Position numbers and translations under genes: made by a program. From positions 19,420,001 through 19,484,000 of the forward strand of contig NC_090787.1 of NCBI RefSeq assembly GCF_040054535.1: 64,000 nucleotides of DNA. Direction: 5' to 3'. Below, one piece after another: positions 1 to 13,079 of the stretch. Source of the DNA: Antennarius striatus. Its lineage: Eukaryota; Chordata; Actinopteri; Lophiiformes; Antennariidae. The notes beneath the pieces are model-generated. The model made no database searches. It was not told where the DNA came from and was given only the letters and a program-made list of their open reading frames with translations. Every line of letters starts with the position of its first letter. Positions within the stretch are counted from its first letter, which is position 1.

Positions 1-387
1 ACAAATGATAACATAAACACTTAAAAAAAAAACCCTCAACTCTCATTTGAAAAGAATGGCAGAGGGTGGGAAACGGAGAATGTGATCGGCCCTGAGTTCC
101 AAGACAGCGGAGGTCTGTAATGAGGTTTGGAAGTGTGTTCAGTGTTCAGGGGCCTCCAGAGAGACGCTGGTCCAAACGGCCAGGGGCCACACTGAGCTGC
201 TGCTCAGTGTGGCCCCTACCTGAGTTCTGTGACATCACTGACCACACTGTGGACCAGGCAGACCAGGATCCATCAAAGACTACCGTCTCAACGAAGACCA
301 ACTCATCCTGGAGAGAAACCACGAGAACACAGTCCAGCAGAAGTGTTCTCCTTCGTCCATGTTTGGTTCTTTCCTAGAAATGCAGCA

Positions 388-388
<1 letters not shown>

Positions 389-461
<73 letters not shown>

Positions 462-481
462 GCACACACACACACACACAG
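389..481. repeat. (CA)n microsatellite
   Basis: An almost pure CA dinucleotide array, interrupted once near 459-462. The open frames through it on both strands are low-complexity artefacts. Confidence 0.97.
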
Positions 482-935
482 ACCCTACCATGAAGGATTG
501 TGGTTCCCCAAGCCTTTTGAATGGTGTTGTTCTTGACGTCAGCGTTAAATCTCCAAACGTCCTCTCAGCTCTTCCCTACTGAACACAGACAGGCACACAG
601 CCTTCTGGGTAAACAGGGATGCGAGACAGCGGATGGTTTCACTTTACACGTCCCCCCCCGCAGAGGCAGAGCCAATCCATTCAAATGTCAATCATTGACT
701 GTCAAAGACCAATGAGGAAGCTGTAGCTGTGTGATGTGGGGGCGAATGATTAAAGCCAGCGGTGAGGGACCGTCTGAACGAGTAGACGCTGTCAGCCGCT
801 AATGGTCCGCTCCTCTGTGGAGGGGTGGGGGTCAGAGGTCAGCTCACTGCTCTGATCACTGTTTGTTATTGTTGCGCTGCCCTTGGACAGGGTTAACATA
901 GCGCACACTGCATCAACTAGCGTGCACTTCCTCTG

Positions 936-936
936 A

Positions 937-1002
<66 letters not shown>
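936..1002. repeat. (CA)n microsatellite
   Basis: A CA dinucleotide array with one early TA interruption. Confidence 0.97.
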
Positions 1003-1006
<4 letters not shown>

Positions 1007-1142
1007 TCAGTCACTTGGCTTGTGTGAGGCATCTGAGGGTCACTTCCATGTGTGATGTCATCTAACCTGGTCATACGTCCCCGTAATGTTTGTTGTGTTG
1101 TTGTTGTTGTTGTTTTTGTGTTTATTTTTCACACTCAGACTC

Positions 1143-1143
<1 letters not shown>

Positions 1144-1191
<48 letters not shown>

Positions 1192-1220
1192 TAACAATAA
1201 CAATAACAATAACAATAATC
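1144..1220. repeat. (AAT)n then (AATAAC)n microsatellite
   Basis: A trinucleotide AAT run passes into a hexanucleotide AATAAC run. This is a compound microsatellite in which the second unit probably arose by point change within the first and then spread. Confidence 0.95.
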
Positions 1221-2072
1221 CAAATGTGCTTTGCTTACTAACTTCCTGACTAACTTTATAATTAGGTTCTAGACTAACTAGGTCTTGTACTAACTGGATT
1301 TTGAACTAACTCACTTGGTTCTGAAGTAACTAGGTTTTGAATTAATATTTAACATAAACATTGTATTTATATTTATGTTATAAATATATTATTTATGCTT
1401 ATTGTTTATGTTTACACTGTTTACACTTACATTGCATGTTTTATACCTATCCTGCTTTATGTTCTTTCCCCTTGGAGACTAATGAAGTCTTTTTAATTGA
1501 ATTGAATTGAATTCCTCAAACCTTTTTTCCATTGTTTTTATCAAAATGGTTCATACTTGAAATTTGTACAGGAAATGTAAGTTCTGCTGTGGTCACGACC
1601 TTACAATCACAACTGACCTTTGACTTCTAGTGTCAGGGCCAAAACAGGGAGAAATCTCAGACATGAGATTACTCAAATCAAACTTGAGTGGAAAACCATC
1701 TAGATCAGCAAAACCAGGGAAAAGGTCTTGAAGTGAGGCTGAAGTTGGCGGCAGCCATCAGACGCCTGTGGATCGGTTTTCTGGCACCGAGATTTGATGA
1801 AAACTCTGAGCTGACCGCTGCCGGCCGGAGGAGGGATCCGATGTTTAAAACGTGGTGATATGTCCCCGAGGCTTTCAGTGGAGAAACGTGATGCCATGAC
1901 GGCTCCCTCACAGTCATGCCTCTAAAGCGAAGACGCGTTAAAGCAGGAGGGGGACGCCGTCGGTCAAGAAAGCTGCTGTTTGCCTCTTTACAATTAAAAG
2001 ACGGCAGTCGGAGCCTCTAGAAGAGCTAACGGCCAAAACACAAACATGTTGCCTAGTGTTGCTGACGTTGTA

Positions 2073-2131
2073 GTCATGACGTTGTTGTCATGACGTTGTT
2101 GTCATGACGTTGTTGTCATGACATTGTTGTT
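2073..2131. repeat. 14-bp minisatellite containing GTCATGAC palindromes
   Basis: Four head-to-tail copies of a unit close to gtcatgacgttgtt begin at 2073, 2087, 2101 and 2115. The last copies have decayed. Each unit contains the 8-bp palindrome GTCATGAC. Confidence 0.9.
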
Positions 2132-2487
2132 GTGTAGGTGAAGGGCCAGACAGACTAGACAGGCAGTGGATAAGTGAGAAACAGGAAGAAGCAACACTTT
2201 TCTCTAACCAGAGCTGGACCTGTTTTCCTTCACAGTAAGGATGGATGGATGGGGCTGGGGGGTAGGGGTCCTCCCAGGGACGAGGCTACACTTGGGGCTG
2301 TGAGGGAGGGGGGTGAGGTTGCTGTGGGTCTGGGGGGTGTCTGTCTGTCTGGGAGCTGTAGGTCTGCTCCTGGGGCTAACTGATTAGGCCTTAATTTGAG
2401 GGGTGTCTTGAGGCGGCAGCCCCCTTTCTGCTCACCGCCACCACCCATGGGAGGCTGGAGTGGGTGCAACAGGAGCCTGAGTGTATT

Positions 2488-2608
<121 letters not shown>

Positions 2609-3047
2609 GTACACAGGCATGCTTATGAAATGATGGATAAGCAGATGTGGGGATTGAGAACAGGAAGTGATGTTTTAAACAGAGCACCAGAGACGCCAGC
2701 AGCAGACCCCCCCCCCACCACCAATGGAACCAACAGGTAAGCTCTGAATCAAGTTTCACATTCTGTCACCAGCAATAACTCATCTCATTTAGACAGGCAG
2801 TCACATGACCCCTGGTAGTCCTAGTGACCCATCATGCAGTTCTTTACAGTCAGTTTGGCCTGGCCTGGCCCCCCTATAGAGTCCTGTTGTCCACGTCTAA
2901 CAGCTCAACACCACACAGCAGACATCAGCTGGTGGAGACCACAAACAAGCTGATTATTACTGATTGATTATTGTTCTCACAATAAAAGAAGTTCATTCAT
3001 GATCTACCTGCAGCCACAGAAAGAAACAGATGGAGAGGTGGTTTAAA

Positions 3048-3076
3048 ACACACACACACACACACACGCACACACG

Positions 3077-3132
<56 letters not shown>

Positions 3133-3139
3133 CACACAA
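3048..3139. repeat. (CA)n microsatellite with CG interruptions
   Basis: A CA array interrupted by several CG dinucleotides near 3066-3080 and 3124. Confidence 0.96.
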
Positions 3140-5316
3140 CTTATCCATACACACAGATCACATCTGCAGTCCAGATCTCTGAAGCCCAAATTCCACATTG
3201 TTGTTGTTATTGTTGTTGTTGTTGTTGCTGTTGTGTAACACACCATTAACATTTGTTTGACAGAAGAAGCTTTTTTTCTTCATGGGGTTGAGTATAGAAT
3301 AGCGATCTTTTTTGTGTATGCTCTGCTCTTTTAAGCGGGGGCGGGGTGGGGGGGTCAGGAAGCCTAACGTAAATGTGTAGGACTGTTTGGCCTTGGTGGA
3401 GCGACGCTCTGCTGAGTAACGTCAAGCTTGATTCTGTATCTACTGACAAATATGGAGAAACAAAAGTAGACCAAACCAGAACAGAGAATGGGACAGGAAG
3501 TAGACAATACAATATTTATATTTGTTTAGCTGCTTTCACCAGTGAGGATGGACTAAATCACTGAAACACATCAGTAGAACGGAAGAAAAACCTCTCAACA
3601 AGCACAACCTCACACTGTTTTAGTCCGACGAAACCCAGGGAATTTTAAACTGATGAAAGAATGTCCAAAAACAATAAAGTATCTTAAAGATAGTGATCAA
3701 CTTTAGTCCAGATTCCCTGACCCTTCATATCCTAATCAATATGGACACTAATAGGTGTAATTAAGGCAGCTCATAATATTTATTGCTGCCAGGTTAAAAC
3801 GGAGGAGCTGATATTTATCGGGTGATTACCGGCACTAGAGCTCAGCCCTCCTTTGTTTCCCTGTGTTGTTTGACCATTGTCATGACAACGCCACTGTCAA
3901 CAAGCAGCCTGCAATCTCTCATTAGATCAGATGCTATTAGGCCACAGAGGAACCACTAAGCAAACAGTGTCCTGCCTTTAAACAGGGTTATCTAATCTAG
4001 GCAGTCGGGATGAGCTGGACTTTGGAGCTGAAGTAGAGACAGACAGGGCAGTGTCCACAAGCACTGTCTGTCCTGGGCATAAAACGTCAGTCAAGACAAG
4101 TCTCCACTGTCCTCGTGGTCCTCATGGGGGTCAGAGCTTTATGATTATGGGTCAGACTAGAGTGTGTTGAGAGTCGGGTAAAGTCTGGCACTGATCAGAG
4201 CAGCTGTCTAGAAAACGCATCAGGACTTATTTACGAGAATGTTTGATTCGACAGATGTAAGACAGGCCTGCATTCGTAGGACAACTCAGTGGAAACAACC
4301 CCTGTGCAGGTTGATAGTACAAAACACCTGAAAACACTGTCAGTAGCTGGATGTGCAGCCTCATACAGACGGTTGGACACCAGCAATCAGCTGGAGTGTC
4401 TGTTGTGTCTGGTTCCATGTGGACACAGCCAGCCGTCGTCCTCTGGTGGTCAGGGACTAGGACTGAGGCTAACAAAGTTCGTGGTGTTTCCCTTTCCTCT
4501 CTCCCTACACAATCCCTGCTCTTTCAAGAAAAGACAGCCCCAAAGATCCCATGCTACTTGTGTTTTAGTTTGTTGGTCTGTTGAAAAAAATAAGGTCAGG
4601 TACACATTTTTGCAGTTTAATATATTTTTTGCCTTTTTGTTGCTGTTCCTCTGATGCTTTTCTATCCCCAAAATATATTTTATTATTAAGCATACAAACA
4701 TTTGCTTGAAGCTGTTTGAGGCTTAAGGTATTTGAGGCTCTGTTTAGTAAGAGGGTGAATTTCACTCATTCACACTGCATTCAGTAGTAATGTAGATTGC
4801 ATCACTGTTCAGGTCTTAATCTAAAGTTTTCTTTTTGTTTTTACATTTTAACATGTTTTTTAACATTACAGACAGAGTGTGTCATTGAATATCTGTGGGG
4901 ATAATGCGTGGACCACGATGAAACAGCTTGTTTAGGGGGTTGGGCTCAGCTTGTGTCCATTATGGTTTAAACAGTATTGACAGGAGATGCTGTGGAAGGG
5001 GCATGAGTTGGATTGTGGGTGTGGACTGTTGGGCCACAGTGGACCGATGTTGGAGTCCCCAGGGGGGGAAGTTGCTGCTTGTCTGGGCCTCAATGGAGCT
5101 GGCTGTCGGCTGTCCGGCAGTAACAGTTGGCTGGTCCTCATTCAGCCGTCAGGTGTCTGAGGTCAATGAGAGGAACCTGCTGCTGGGTCGGCGTCGGTGC
5201 TGTAGTTTATCTGTTTGTTTGTCTGTCTGTTTGTTTGTTTACTTCAGCCCTTTCATCACCAGAGCTGTTTTACTAACAGAAACAGAGAGAATTATTGCTC
5301 TCGGTGGTAACCTCCA

Positions 5317-5320
<4 letters not shown>

Positions 5321-5401
<81 letters not shown>
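5321..5401. repeat. (GT)n microsatellite
   Basis: About 40 uninterrupted GT units. Confidence 0.97.
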
Positions 5402-5403
<2 letters not shown>

Positions 5404-7328
5404 GGTGTGTGAATAAATAAAGAGCAGCTGAGTTGTATTGTGAGGTCCTTCAAGTGTTCTGGTATTTATTCCTTATAGAGCGTGTGAGTGCAGTCCACTA
5501 ATACTGTTCACCAGTAAATGTTATGGATGTCAGCAGATCTAAAGTGTGATGACAGAAAACACAGAGCAGTAAATGTACACGTTTAAATGACCAAAGCTAA
5601 TTCATTCCTTCAAGCCCCAGGATTCATTACAGTTAGATGTTCCAACGACGACCCTTCGCACTGAATTTGACATCCAAATAAATCCATTAAAGCAACACAA
5701 CAAGGGATTTTTATGGTACCGTGTTTTCACTTTATGTTTAATTTTATAGCAGCTGTTTGACTCTTTGGCATTTTTTAAAATTAAGAATGTTTTGTCATCT
5801 GTCATGAATGAGTAGTGAAAATGTTGTTGATGTTCGTCTTGTATTGGAGGCTTTCTCAAAAGGATCCACACACAGTTTGTTGGTTCTATTCCCATTGCTC
5901 AAGCCTCGTTCCTTCAGCCATCTTTGACTCTTTCCGACTCTTCCTCTTCATGGTCATGCTTTTGTCCAGGCTCAGGATGCAGAGCTATGTAAGCGGGCGC
6001 GGCCTCGCCGCCTGCCCAGCGTCAGGCTAAGTGCCTCTGACAGCCAACCACGCAGTTAATAACTGTGATCCGCCACCACGGGGCCGGGCAACCCGGCACC
6101 GATGGGAGGCTCCAGCAGAGGGCTCTGCTCGGAACACAAAGACGGCTTTCACCTCACCACTGTCTCCTCCGCTCGCGTCCCTCCTGACTCCTTACACACA
6201 CTCACTAACACACATTTACATCATCGTGCAAGACTCTGCGTACACTTTTTCTCATGTGGACCCACTCATGTGGCACTGGAGCTGCTGGGAAGCCTTTCTT
6301 CCAAATGTCCAAGCTACAACACCATGCAAAAAAAAAGTACTTTTGGATGCAACAGTGAAGAGGTCCTTTTCTGGAGGATTAATGGAGGGCATTTATATCA
6401 ACAGACTGCTGCAACGTCCATCCAGTACATGTTAGCCCTGTGCTACGGATGGAATGGTGTCTACATATTGTCAACCAGATACGTGATTGACAGCAATTCA
6501 CTCGAAGCGTCTCGGACAGCCCTTTTCTTCTACAAACAACAACAGTATGGGACATCAGGTGACAAAACAGGGATAGAAATAAATAAATGTTGGCCAGCAA
6601 TATAGAGAGAGTGACATTCATAATGACAGCTGACTATGTTTAGCCTTCAGAGAGGAACAGGGATAAACAGCAGCTCGTCCCAGCTAACAGGAGGGCTTTA
6701 AGTCGCAGAATTCAAAAACCCCCAAAGCCACTTTTTCCTGCCCACAGTGGCCATAATGAGAGCCCCACCATTCAATTGTTGAATAGTTGAGGCTTTTCCC
6801 TTTGAGGTGACTGGCTTTAATATAGCAACACAGAATACACAGTGCAGCGATGGACGTCCCCAACAGTGTTCAAAGCTGTGGCGGGATAAGGATACGGCTG
6901 ACATGCATTATTCCGTACAAAAACTGCCCATTGTTTGCTTTATACTCAAATCCCACAAATTGTAGGCTTTGTCCGTCAGCATGTCTTATTTCGGGCCGAG
7001 GCCTGTTTAACCCTCCTGGCCCCCTCTCTCTATCTCCGCTGTCCTGCCTTCACACAATCAATAATTACACACAATGAAAAGACAGATGACATGTCTGTTG
7101 TTTGTGGAATTCTTCCTGACTTGAAGGGACCAATTTTTAACAACAGATATAAATTTATATATGCATGTTTACTCTGAACAGACATTCAGTTACTTAACAT
7201 TAGAGCTTTATTTTTACTACACACTTCAGATTGTCAGGTTAAAGTTTGGATTTCCAGCTGATCTATTTTTGCTCTTGAAATATTGTAGTAAATATCAAAA
7301 AGCTTTTTTTTGGTCCTTTTAGAACTTT

Positions 7329-7359
<31 letters not shown>

Positions 7360-7362
7360 CAC

Positions 7363-7415
<53 letters not shown>
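7329..7415. repeat. (CA)n microsatellite, left arm of a CA/GT pair
   Basis: A CA array with two CG interruptions. A (GT)n array on the same strand starts about 110 bp to the right, so the two could pair with each other. Confidence 0.96.
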
Positions 7416-7417
<2 letters not shown>

Positions 7418-7523
7418 TTGCTCAATTAACCCTCATTCAGCAGCTACGCTCAGAAGTCATTCCACTCAGGGTCAAGTCGATCTCCGTGTAGGCCGACTAT
7501 TGCTGCTACCGCTCTACTTGTTG

Positions 7524-7671
<148 letters not shown>

Positions 7672-8573
7672 TAAGCTGCAGCGGTTAAATCCTTTCCTTA
7701 CGCGGATAAATTAAGTTCATTCCCTCTTCTTCTTCTGGATGTTACAGAAGAGGAGATGCTGCCCTCATGTGCTCTTTAACTTGTAATCACAAGTGCTTTC
7801 AGGATATTCTGCATCTCCCATCAACAAGGTTTTTAGTTGGAAACCCAGCCTGGACCATTCTGTGTGGAGTGTCCATATCCAGAATTAATGAAGCATTGTC
7901 TGTCTATTTCTTTCTTTGTTTTCTGACAGCAGGCGTAGATCAAAAAGCTGAGGGTTGGATTATTCCTGTGATACATGTGGTTTCTGTATTCTCAGTATTC
8001 ACAGAGAACTGACAACCCGTTGGTTTAACTGCAGGAGCCTCTGAGCTGCAGCTTCTTCATGGTAGTAGCTAAACACTGAAGCAAGCAAAGATCACCAAAC
8101 CTGACTGACTAGTGAGTCGTCCTGACACCGAATGGTGGTGCATTTAGCATAGAAGCTACAGTTAAAAAGGGTCCAAATAGCATATTTTACTTCTGTGGAA
8201 TGGGACTATACTGGATGAGCAGTGAGAAGTCATTTGATGTTTCTGATTTACATTTTTAAAGTAAGTCTCCTGTTGATGAGAACAGAAATCTCTAGAAATG
8301 TGTTGTAGACTGAAAACTGTCGCTAGCTTTCCATCTGCATAGTGGTGAGTAGATAATGACTGGAGTTTAATTTTTGGATGAAGCGTTCCGTTTAAAGTTG
8401 TGAATCTGGCTGGTCTTATTACCATGTAATAGCTGGAGGTGGTGTTTTTATCACAAAGCCTCTGTTCTGTCTGGAGCCTCTTCGGTCTGAGATGACAGAT
8501 GTGTGGTGGCACCGGGAGGAAACTCCCTTCACCACAGCCCTGCTATCTCTGTGGGAGTTCATTACACACACAG

Positions 8574-8781
8574 TGGCCACACACGAACGCACACATACAC
8601 ACACATACACACACACACATGTAGTAGACACACACTCTCTTCAGAACATATTGCACACACATTATGCTCTATTAACACTGCTGGGCAGATGTGACGACCT
8701 ACAGCATCTATCACACCACGTTCAGACGGCTGCTGCCACCTAGAGGTCACTGAGAGGTCATGGGGTGTAAGGGATCTTCCT

Positions 8782-8822
<41 letters not shown>

Positions 8823-8840
8823 TCTGCACATATCATCATT

Positions 8841-8872
<32 letters not shown>

Positions 8873-8881
8873 TATCATCAT
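8574..8881. repeat. Cluster of (CA)n and (ATC)n microsatellites
   Basis: Two imperfect CA arrays (about 8588-8620 and 8781-8822) are followed by an imperfect ATC trinucleotide array (about 8833-8881). The sequence between is unique, with no gene seen. Confidence 0.9.
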
Positions 8882-9667
8882 GGTGTGAATATCCTGTTCT
8901 TCATCCATCAACATTTCTCTATGACCTGGTCAACTATGTTCACTGAAGTCACAAACTTTGTGATTTTGTTTGTGACTCTGAGGAAAACGAGTCCTTTGTG
9001 AAAACAAATCCACATAATTATAATATCACTTTGCATTTCCTCTCCGAGGGGGTGTTATAGCATCTTTCAGCTCATTGTTTTGGTTTTATGGCATTCACCA
9101 TTTACCAACCAGCTGTAGCAGGCACAAAAAAAATGAAGAAACTGAATACCAGACCACATACCCAGTCAGCATCCAACAGCACACACTTTCCCGTAAGTCC
9201 TCGGTGAAGACCTCAACAAAGCTGAACACAGTCAAGAAGAATCAGACTTTGTTCTGTACGCTCTCTTTCTATGGGGTGTACACAGGACTCTAGATCTGCC
9301 TGATCTCAGCTGCATTGTAGTGCTGTCCATTCATTACTGCCCCCTTTAAATATACACTGAAATCTCCCAAACAGACTATTGTAGAACCTGGATCCGACTG
9401 TATTTAGTGATGGGAACCATGAGTTGTCTATTGCTGAGTATTTAGACTTTAATTGCTATATTTGTGTTTTTCATGTTATTAGTTCAAAGAAGGCGCAGTG
9501 TCACAGCTCTGAAGGAAGTGATCTGTACCCAGATCCCCTTCATGGTTTAATCCACTCTTCTCTGTGGTTCAGGATTCGACCACACAGCAGACAGCTTTCA
9601 GACAGCGCAGACCTACTGCATGTCACCCAAATGCTGCTGGGGCATGGAAGCTTTTAACATCTAAACG

Positions 9668-9735
9668 GGTACGGTAAACCCTCGTTACTCGCGGTTAATA
9701 CGTTCCAGGGCCTCCCGCAAAAAACTAAATATAAC
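9668..9735. mobile_element. Possible terminus of a pogo/Tigger-like element
   Basis: The motif 'aaaccctcgttactcgcgg' followed by 'ttccagg' resembles the end of fish pogo/Tigger-type non-autonomous elements. Related ends appear near 17.58 kb and 36.06 kb. No partner inverted repeat was located nearby, so this is a fragment at best. Confidence 0.35.
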
Positions 9736-10089
9736 GACAAACTATTATTTACAGTAATTTAAACGTTAATGAACCCTCCCCATAGTGATATTAAAGGGAC
9801 AGTAAAGTTAATTTTAAGTGACATATATGTTATTCATCATTATGAAAAATAGAAGAAAAAATCAATTTTATGTGTGTAGCAGAACAGCAAAAAGACACGA
9901 AGACAAGGACCTGTTGCTCTTTAGTATACCTTCTGGGAAGGTATTGCGCTAAAAATGCTAACGCGCTAGCCCGTCAATGGAATTGTCCATGTTATGTTAG
10001 CATTGAACCCCTTGATACTTCTCAATCTTTTTGTGTTCCTACTTACTGGTGTTGGACTTGGGGTGAAACCCTCCATGCATGGTGAGGAG

Positions 10090-11150
10090 CTTTCTAGTCT
10101 TGATTATCTGTGGCTTCTATCTCCTCCTTTGACCAGCTTATGATCCCAGCGGGGTATCTGATGACTGGCAGTGCATACATATTGATGGCTCGGACCTTGT
10201 TCTTGCCATTCAGCTGACTTCTCAGGACTTGCCTTACTCTCTGGAGGTATTTGGCTGTGGATGACTTCCTTGCAGCCTCCTCATGATTACCATTAGCCTG
10301 TGGGATTCCATGGTATTTGTAGCTGTCCCGGATGTCTCATATCCTGCCACCTGGTAGGTCAACCCCTTCAGTTCTGATCATTTTGCCTCTTCTTGATACC
10401 ATTCCGCCACATTTGTCTTATCCGAATGACATCCCCCTGAGGGGGCTGATTGTTGTCCCGCTTCAGTATCCATAGCCACTCTTTGTGATGATGTGACTGA
10501 GGGGGTTCAGGCCTTTGCAGAACAGTTATGGTGATGGTGCATCCCCTTGGTATATACCCCACTTGATGTTAACCTGGGCAACTGGCTTGGAGTTGGCCTC
10601 TAGGTTTGTTTTCCACATTTCCATTGAGTTCTTGATAAAGGCTGTTAGTGTCCTGTTGATCTGATACAGTTCCAGACATTCCAGTATCCATGTGTGTGGC
10701 ATTGAATCTTAGGCTTTCTGGTAATCTATCCAGGTGGTGCACAGGTTGGTCTGCCTGCTCTTGCAGTCTATGCGGACTGTTCTGTCCACCAGTAGCTGGT
10801 GATTGGCTCCCCTGGTGTGAGGACCAACTCATTTCTGTGTCCCACTCATATATTGAACCATATGCCTACTCATCCTAGCTGCCAGGTTATTGGCCGGGAG
10901 TTGGATGGGGTGGATTCCTTCTGTAGGTCTTTCATGAGTCCCATCCCTTAGCAGGTGGTTCATCTGTGCTGCTAGGCGCTCATAGAGTGCTGTCAGCTTC
11001 TTTAGCCAGTATGTATGGATTATATCGGGGCCAGGTGTTGACCAACTCTTCATCTTTGACACTCCTGGATGGCTGCCATTGAGATGGTTACACAACCTCA
11101 GACCACGTGTGACCACACCAGCGAAGGACCTGCTCATCCAGCAAGTTCAC
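10090..11150 (-). mobile_element. Decayed non-LTR retrotransposon reverse transcriptase
   Basis: Read on the minus strand, short open pieces in all three frames add up to a LINE reverse transcriptase. At the 11.1 kb end there is a 'PGPDIIHTYWLKKL' segment. Near 10.75 kb there is a segment similar to 'QTNLCTTWIDYQKA' (palm motif A region), followed near 10.65 kb by 'INRTLTAFIKNSMEMWKT'. Near 10.1-10.3 kb are pieces of the region downstream of the catalytic box. Frameshifts, stops and a deletion that removes the expected YxDD box make it inactive. I recognise it as a LINE but do not assign a clade. It abuts a Tc1-like relic and a SINE, giving a nested transposon cluster. Confidence 0.7.
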
Positions 11151-11159
11151 CTACAATAA

Positions 11160-11712
11160 TAATCTGAGATCAGCCACTTGGACACTGCTGAAACAATCAG
11201 TTTGCATAACCATAGAATGTCTACACAAACTGTAAGAAACTGTCTCAGGGAAGCTAATCTGCATGCTCGTCAACCTTATCGGGGTCTCAACTGGACCCCT
11301 TTTCATCATCGTAACCGACTTGAGTGGACAAATGCTCACATTCGATGGCGTCTGGCACTTTGAAGGGCTGCTCTTTTCATGGATGAATCCCAGTTTACAC
11401 TGTTCAGGGCAGATGGCAGACAGTGTGTGTGGCATCATGTGGGGGAGCGGTTTTCTGATGTCAGTGTTGTGGATCGAGTGGCCGATGCTGGCAATGGGTT
11501 ATAGTATGGATAGCTGTATGTTATGGCTTTGATGGCATTTTGAATGCACAGAGGTACTAGATCCTGGGGCCCATTGTTGTGCCAGACATCCAAGAACATC
11601 ACTTCGAGTTGCAGCAGGATAATGCTGCAGGCATCTGTACACAATTCCTGGAAGTGGCATGGCCACTCATGCTCACACTCACCTGTGGGCAATATAGAAC
11701 GATCATTTCACC
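11160..11712 (+). mobile_element. Tc1/mariner-like transposase relic
   Basis: A plus-strand translation in shifting frames gives Tc1-family transposase blocks in the right order. The N-terminal DNA-binding part includes 'MSTQTVRNCLREANLHAR'. A DDE-domain segment around 11.36 kb is close to 'LLFSDESQFTLFRADGRQ', where the D of SDE is the second catalytic Asp. Near 11.6 kb, 'EHHFELQQDNA' contains the DN of the third block. Frameshifts and an early stop near 11.53 kb break it. The terminal inverted repeats were not found. It lies between a LINE relic and a SINE. Confidence 0.8.
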
Positions 11713-11715
11713 TCA

Positions 11716-11870
11716 GCTCAATGTTTCTGGAGGTGGGAGGAAGCAGGAGAACTCGGAGAGAACCCACACAGACACAGGGAGAACATGCAAACTCCACACA
11801 GAAAGGACTTGAATACGAAACCTTCTTGCTGTGAGGCGACAACGCCATCCACTGCTCCACCATGCTGTCC
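11716..11870 (-). mobile_element. tRNA-headed SINE (minus strand)
   Basis: On the minus strand the element starts near 11870 with a Pol III A-box-like 'tggtggagcagtgg'. It then has 'cgcctcacagcaagaaggt', a decayed B-box-like 'ttcaagtcc', and the conserved body 'gagtttgcatgttctccc'. This is the very common fish tRNA-type SINE head and body. A related plus-strand fragment sits near 25.13 kb. Confidence 0.75.
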
Positions 11871-12240
11871 TTTAACCCTAGAGAACCCACACCCATTTAT
11901 CCTTACAGGAAAATTATGTGGGTTATACCACAGACCAAGTGGACCATATAGAACGCATTTCTGAAGTTTTTTTGCAGAACAATAAGTTTTATTGTTAAGG
12001 GTTTTATTATTATTTAATTACTCTTTTGGAGAGATCACTTTCTGTCACATACACATGAATGTCACATGGTCATGACACCAGGATGTTGGGTATACGTCGC
12101 TTAGGGACTTAACGAATTAAAATCCGACATAAACCTTTATAACAGAGACAGTGACATTCAAAACGCGTGGCACCGGTGTCACCATGGGTCCCCTCGGGTT
12201 AAACATATGTTATATATTACAGTCAATATATTATATCTAA

Positions 12241-12274
12241 AAACACACACACACACACACACACAAACACACAT
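12241..12274. repeat. (CA)n microsatellite
   Basis: A short CA array with one interruption. Confidence 0.9.
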
Positions 12275-12870
12275 ATACATCAAAGACAAAGAAGATGACA
12301 GCTCTTTTCTCTGTAAAGAACAACTGATCTCAAACGTGCCTAACCACCAGGAAAGACAACCAGGCAAATGGTTGGGCCCCTAAAGACATTTGGGATGAGG
12401 GCCTTAACATTGTGACTCGTTTAGACACATTTTACCAGTACAACTATAACTCCCTTGCATCTTCCATGAACATGAACACTGTTATTTTCTGAGGCAGAGC
12501 TTGATGTTTGCTAGGGCGTCGTTACTGCCTCCAGAATGAGGGACGTCTTTGTTTGCTGGTCATATGACCAAGTGTGAACCTGGCAGGTCAAACTCAAAAC
12601 TAAATGACTGGATCTGAAGAATGAGAGGACTCCACCCCACTCCAGAGAAAGCTTTGGTTGCCTGGCTATTGGTTATACTTTACTGCCATCTGCTGGTAGT
12701 CCAAGTGTGTGACACCTATTAGAGTCTGGATACATCTTCATTGATAGTCAGAATTACATTTTCCTTGAGCACAACCATTAACATGTCTAACAAATTTGTA
12801 TTTAAGGCCAAGACAGTCAACATTTGGAGGCAGCATTTATAATAGACAATAAAAAAATAAACAAGTCTTC

Positions 12871-12960
12871 TTATCCATCCATCCATCCATCCATCCATCC
12901 ATCCATCCATTCATCTATCCATCCATCCATCCATCCATTTTCTATACCCGCTTCTTCCGC
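12871..12960. repeat. (CCAT)n tetranucleotide repeat and SINE/LINE tail-like end
   Basis: About 17 units of CCAT with two variant units, followed by 'ttttctatacccgcttcttcc'-like sequence. In fish, that combination commonly marks the end of a retroposon whose tail expanded into a tetranucleotide array. Confidence 0.8.
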
Positions 12961-13079
12961 CATTGGATACAAGATGTTGGCGTGTCATGGTCTGTGTCCA
13001 TGTGCGTCAGGGTGGTCTGACATGAACCTCTATGCTAAGATGCTGCAAAATGCTTTCACAAGAATAACTTTATTTTCTA

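Noticed and set aside
11716-11870. Functional tRNA gene
   Set aside because: A- and B-box-like motifs are present, but the sequence is a decayed SINE with no cloverleaf.
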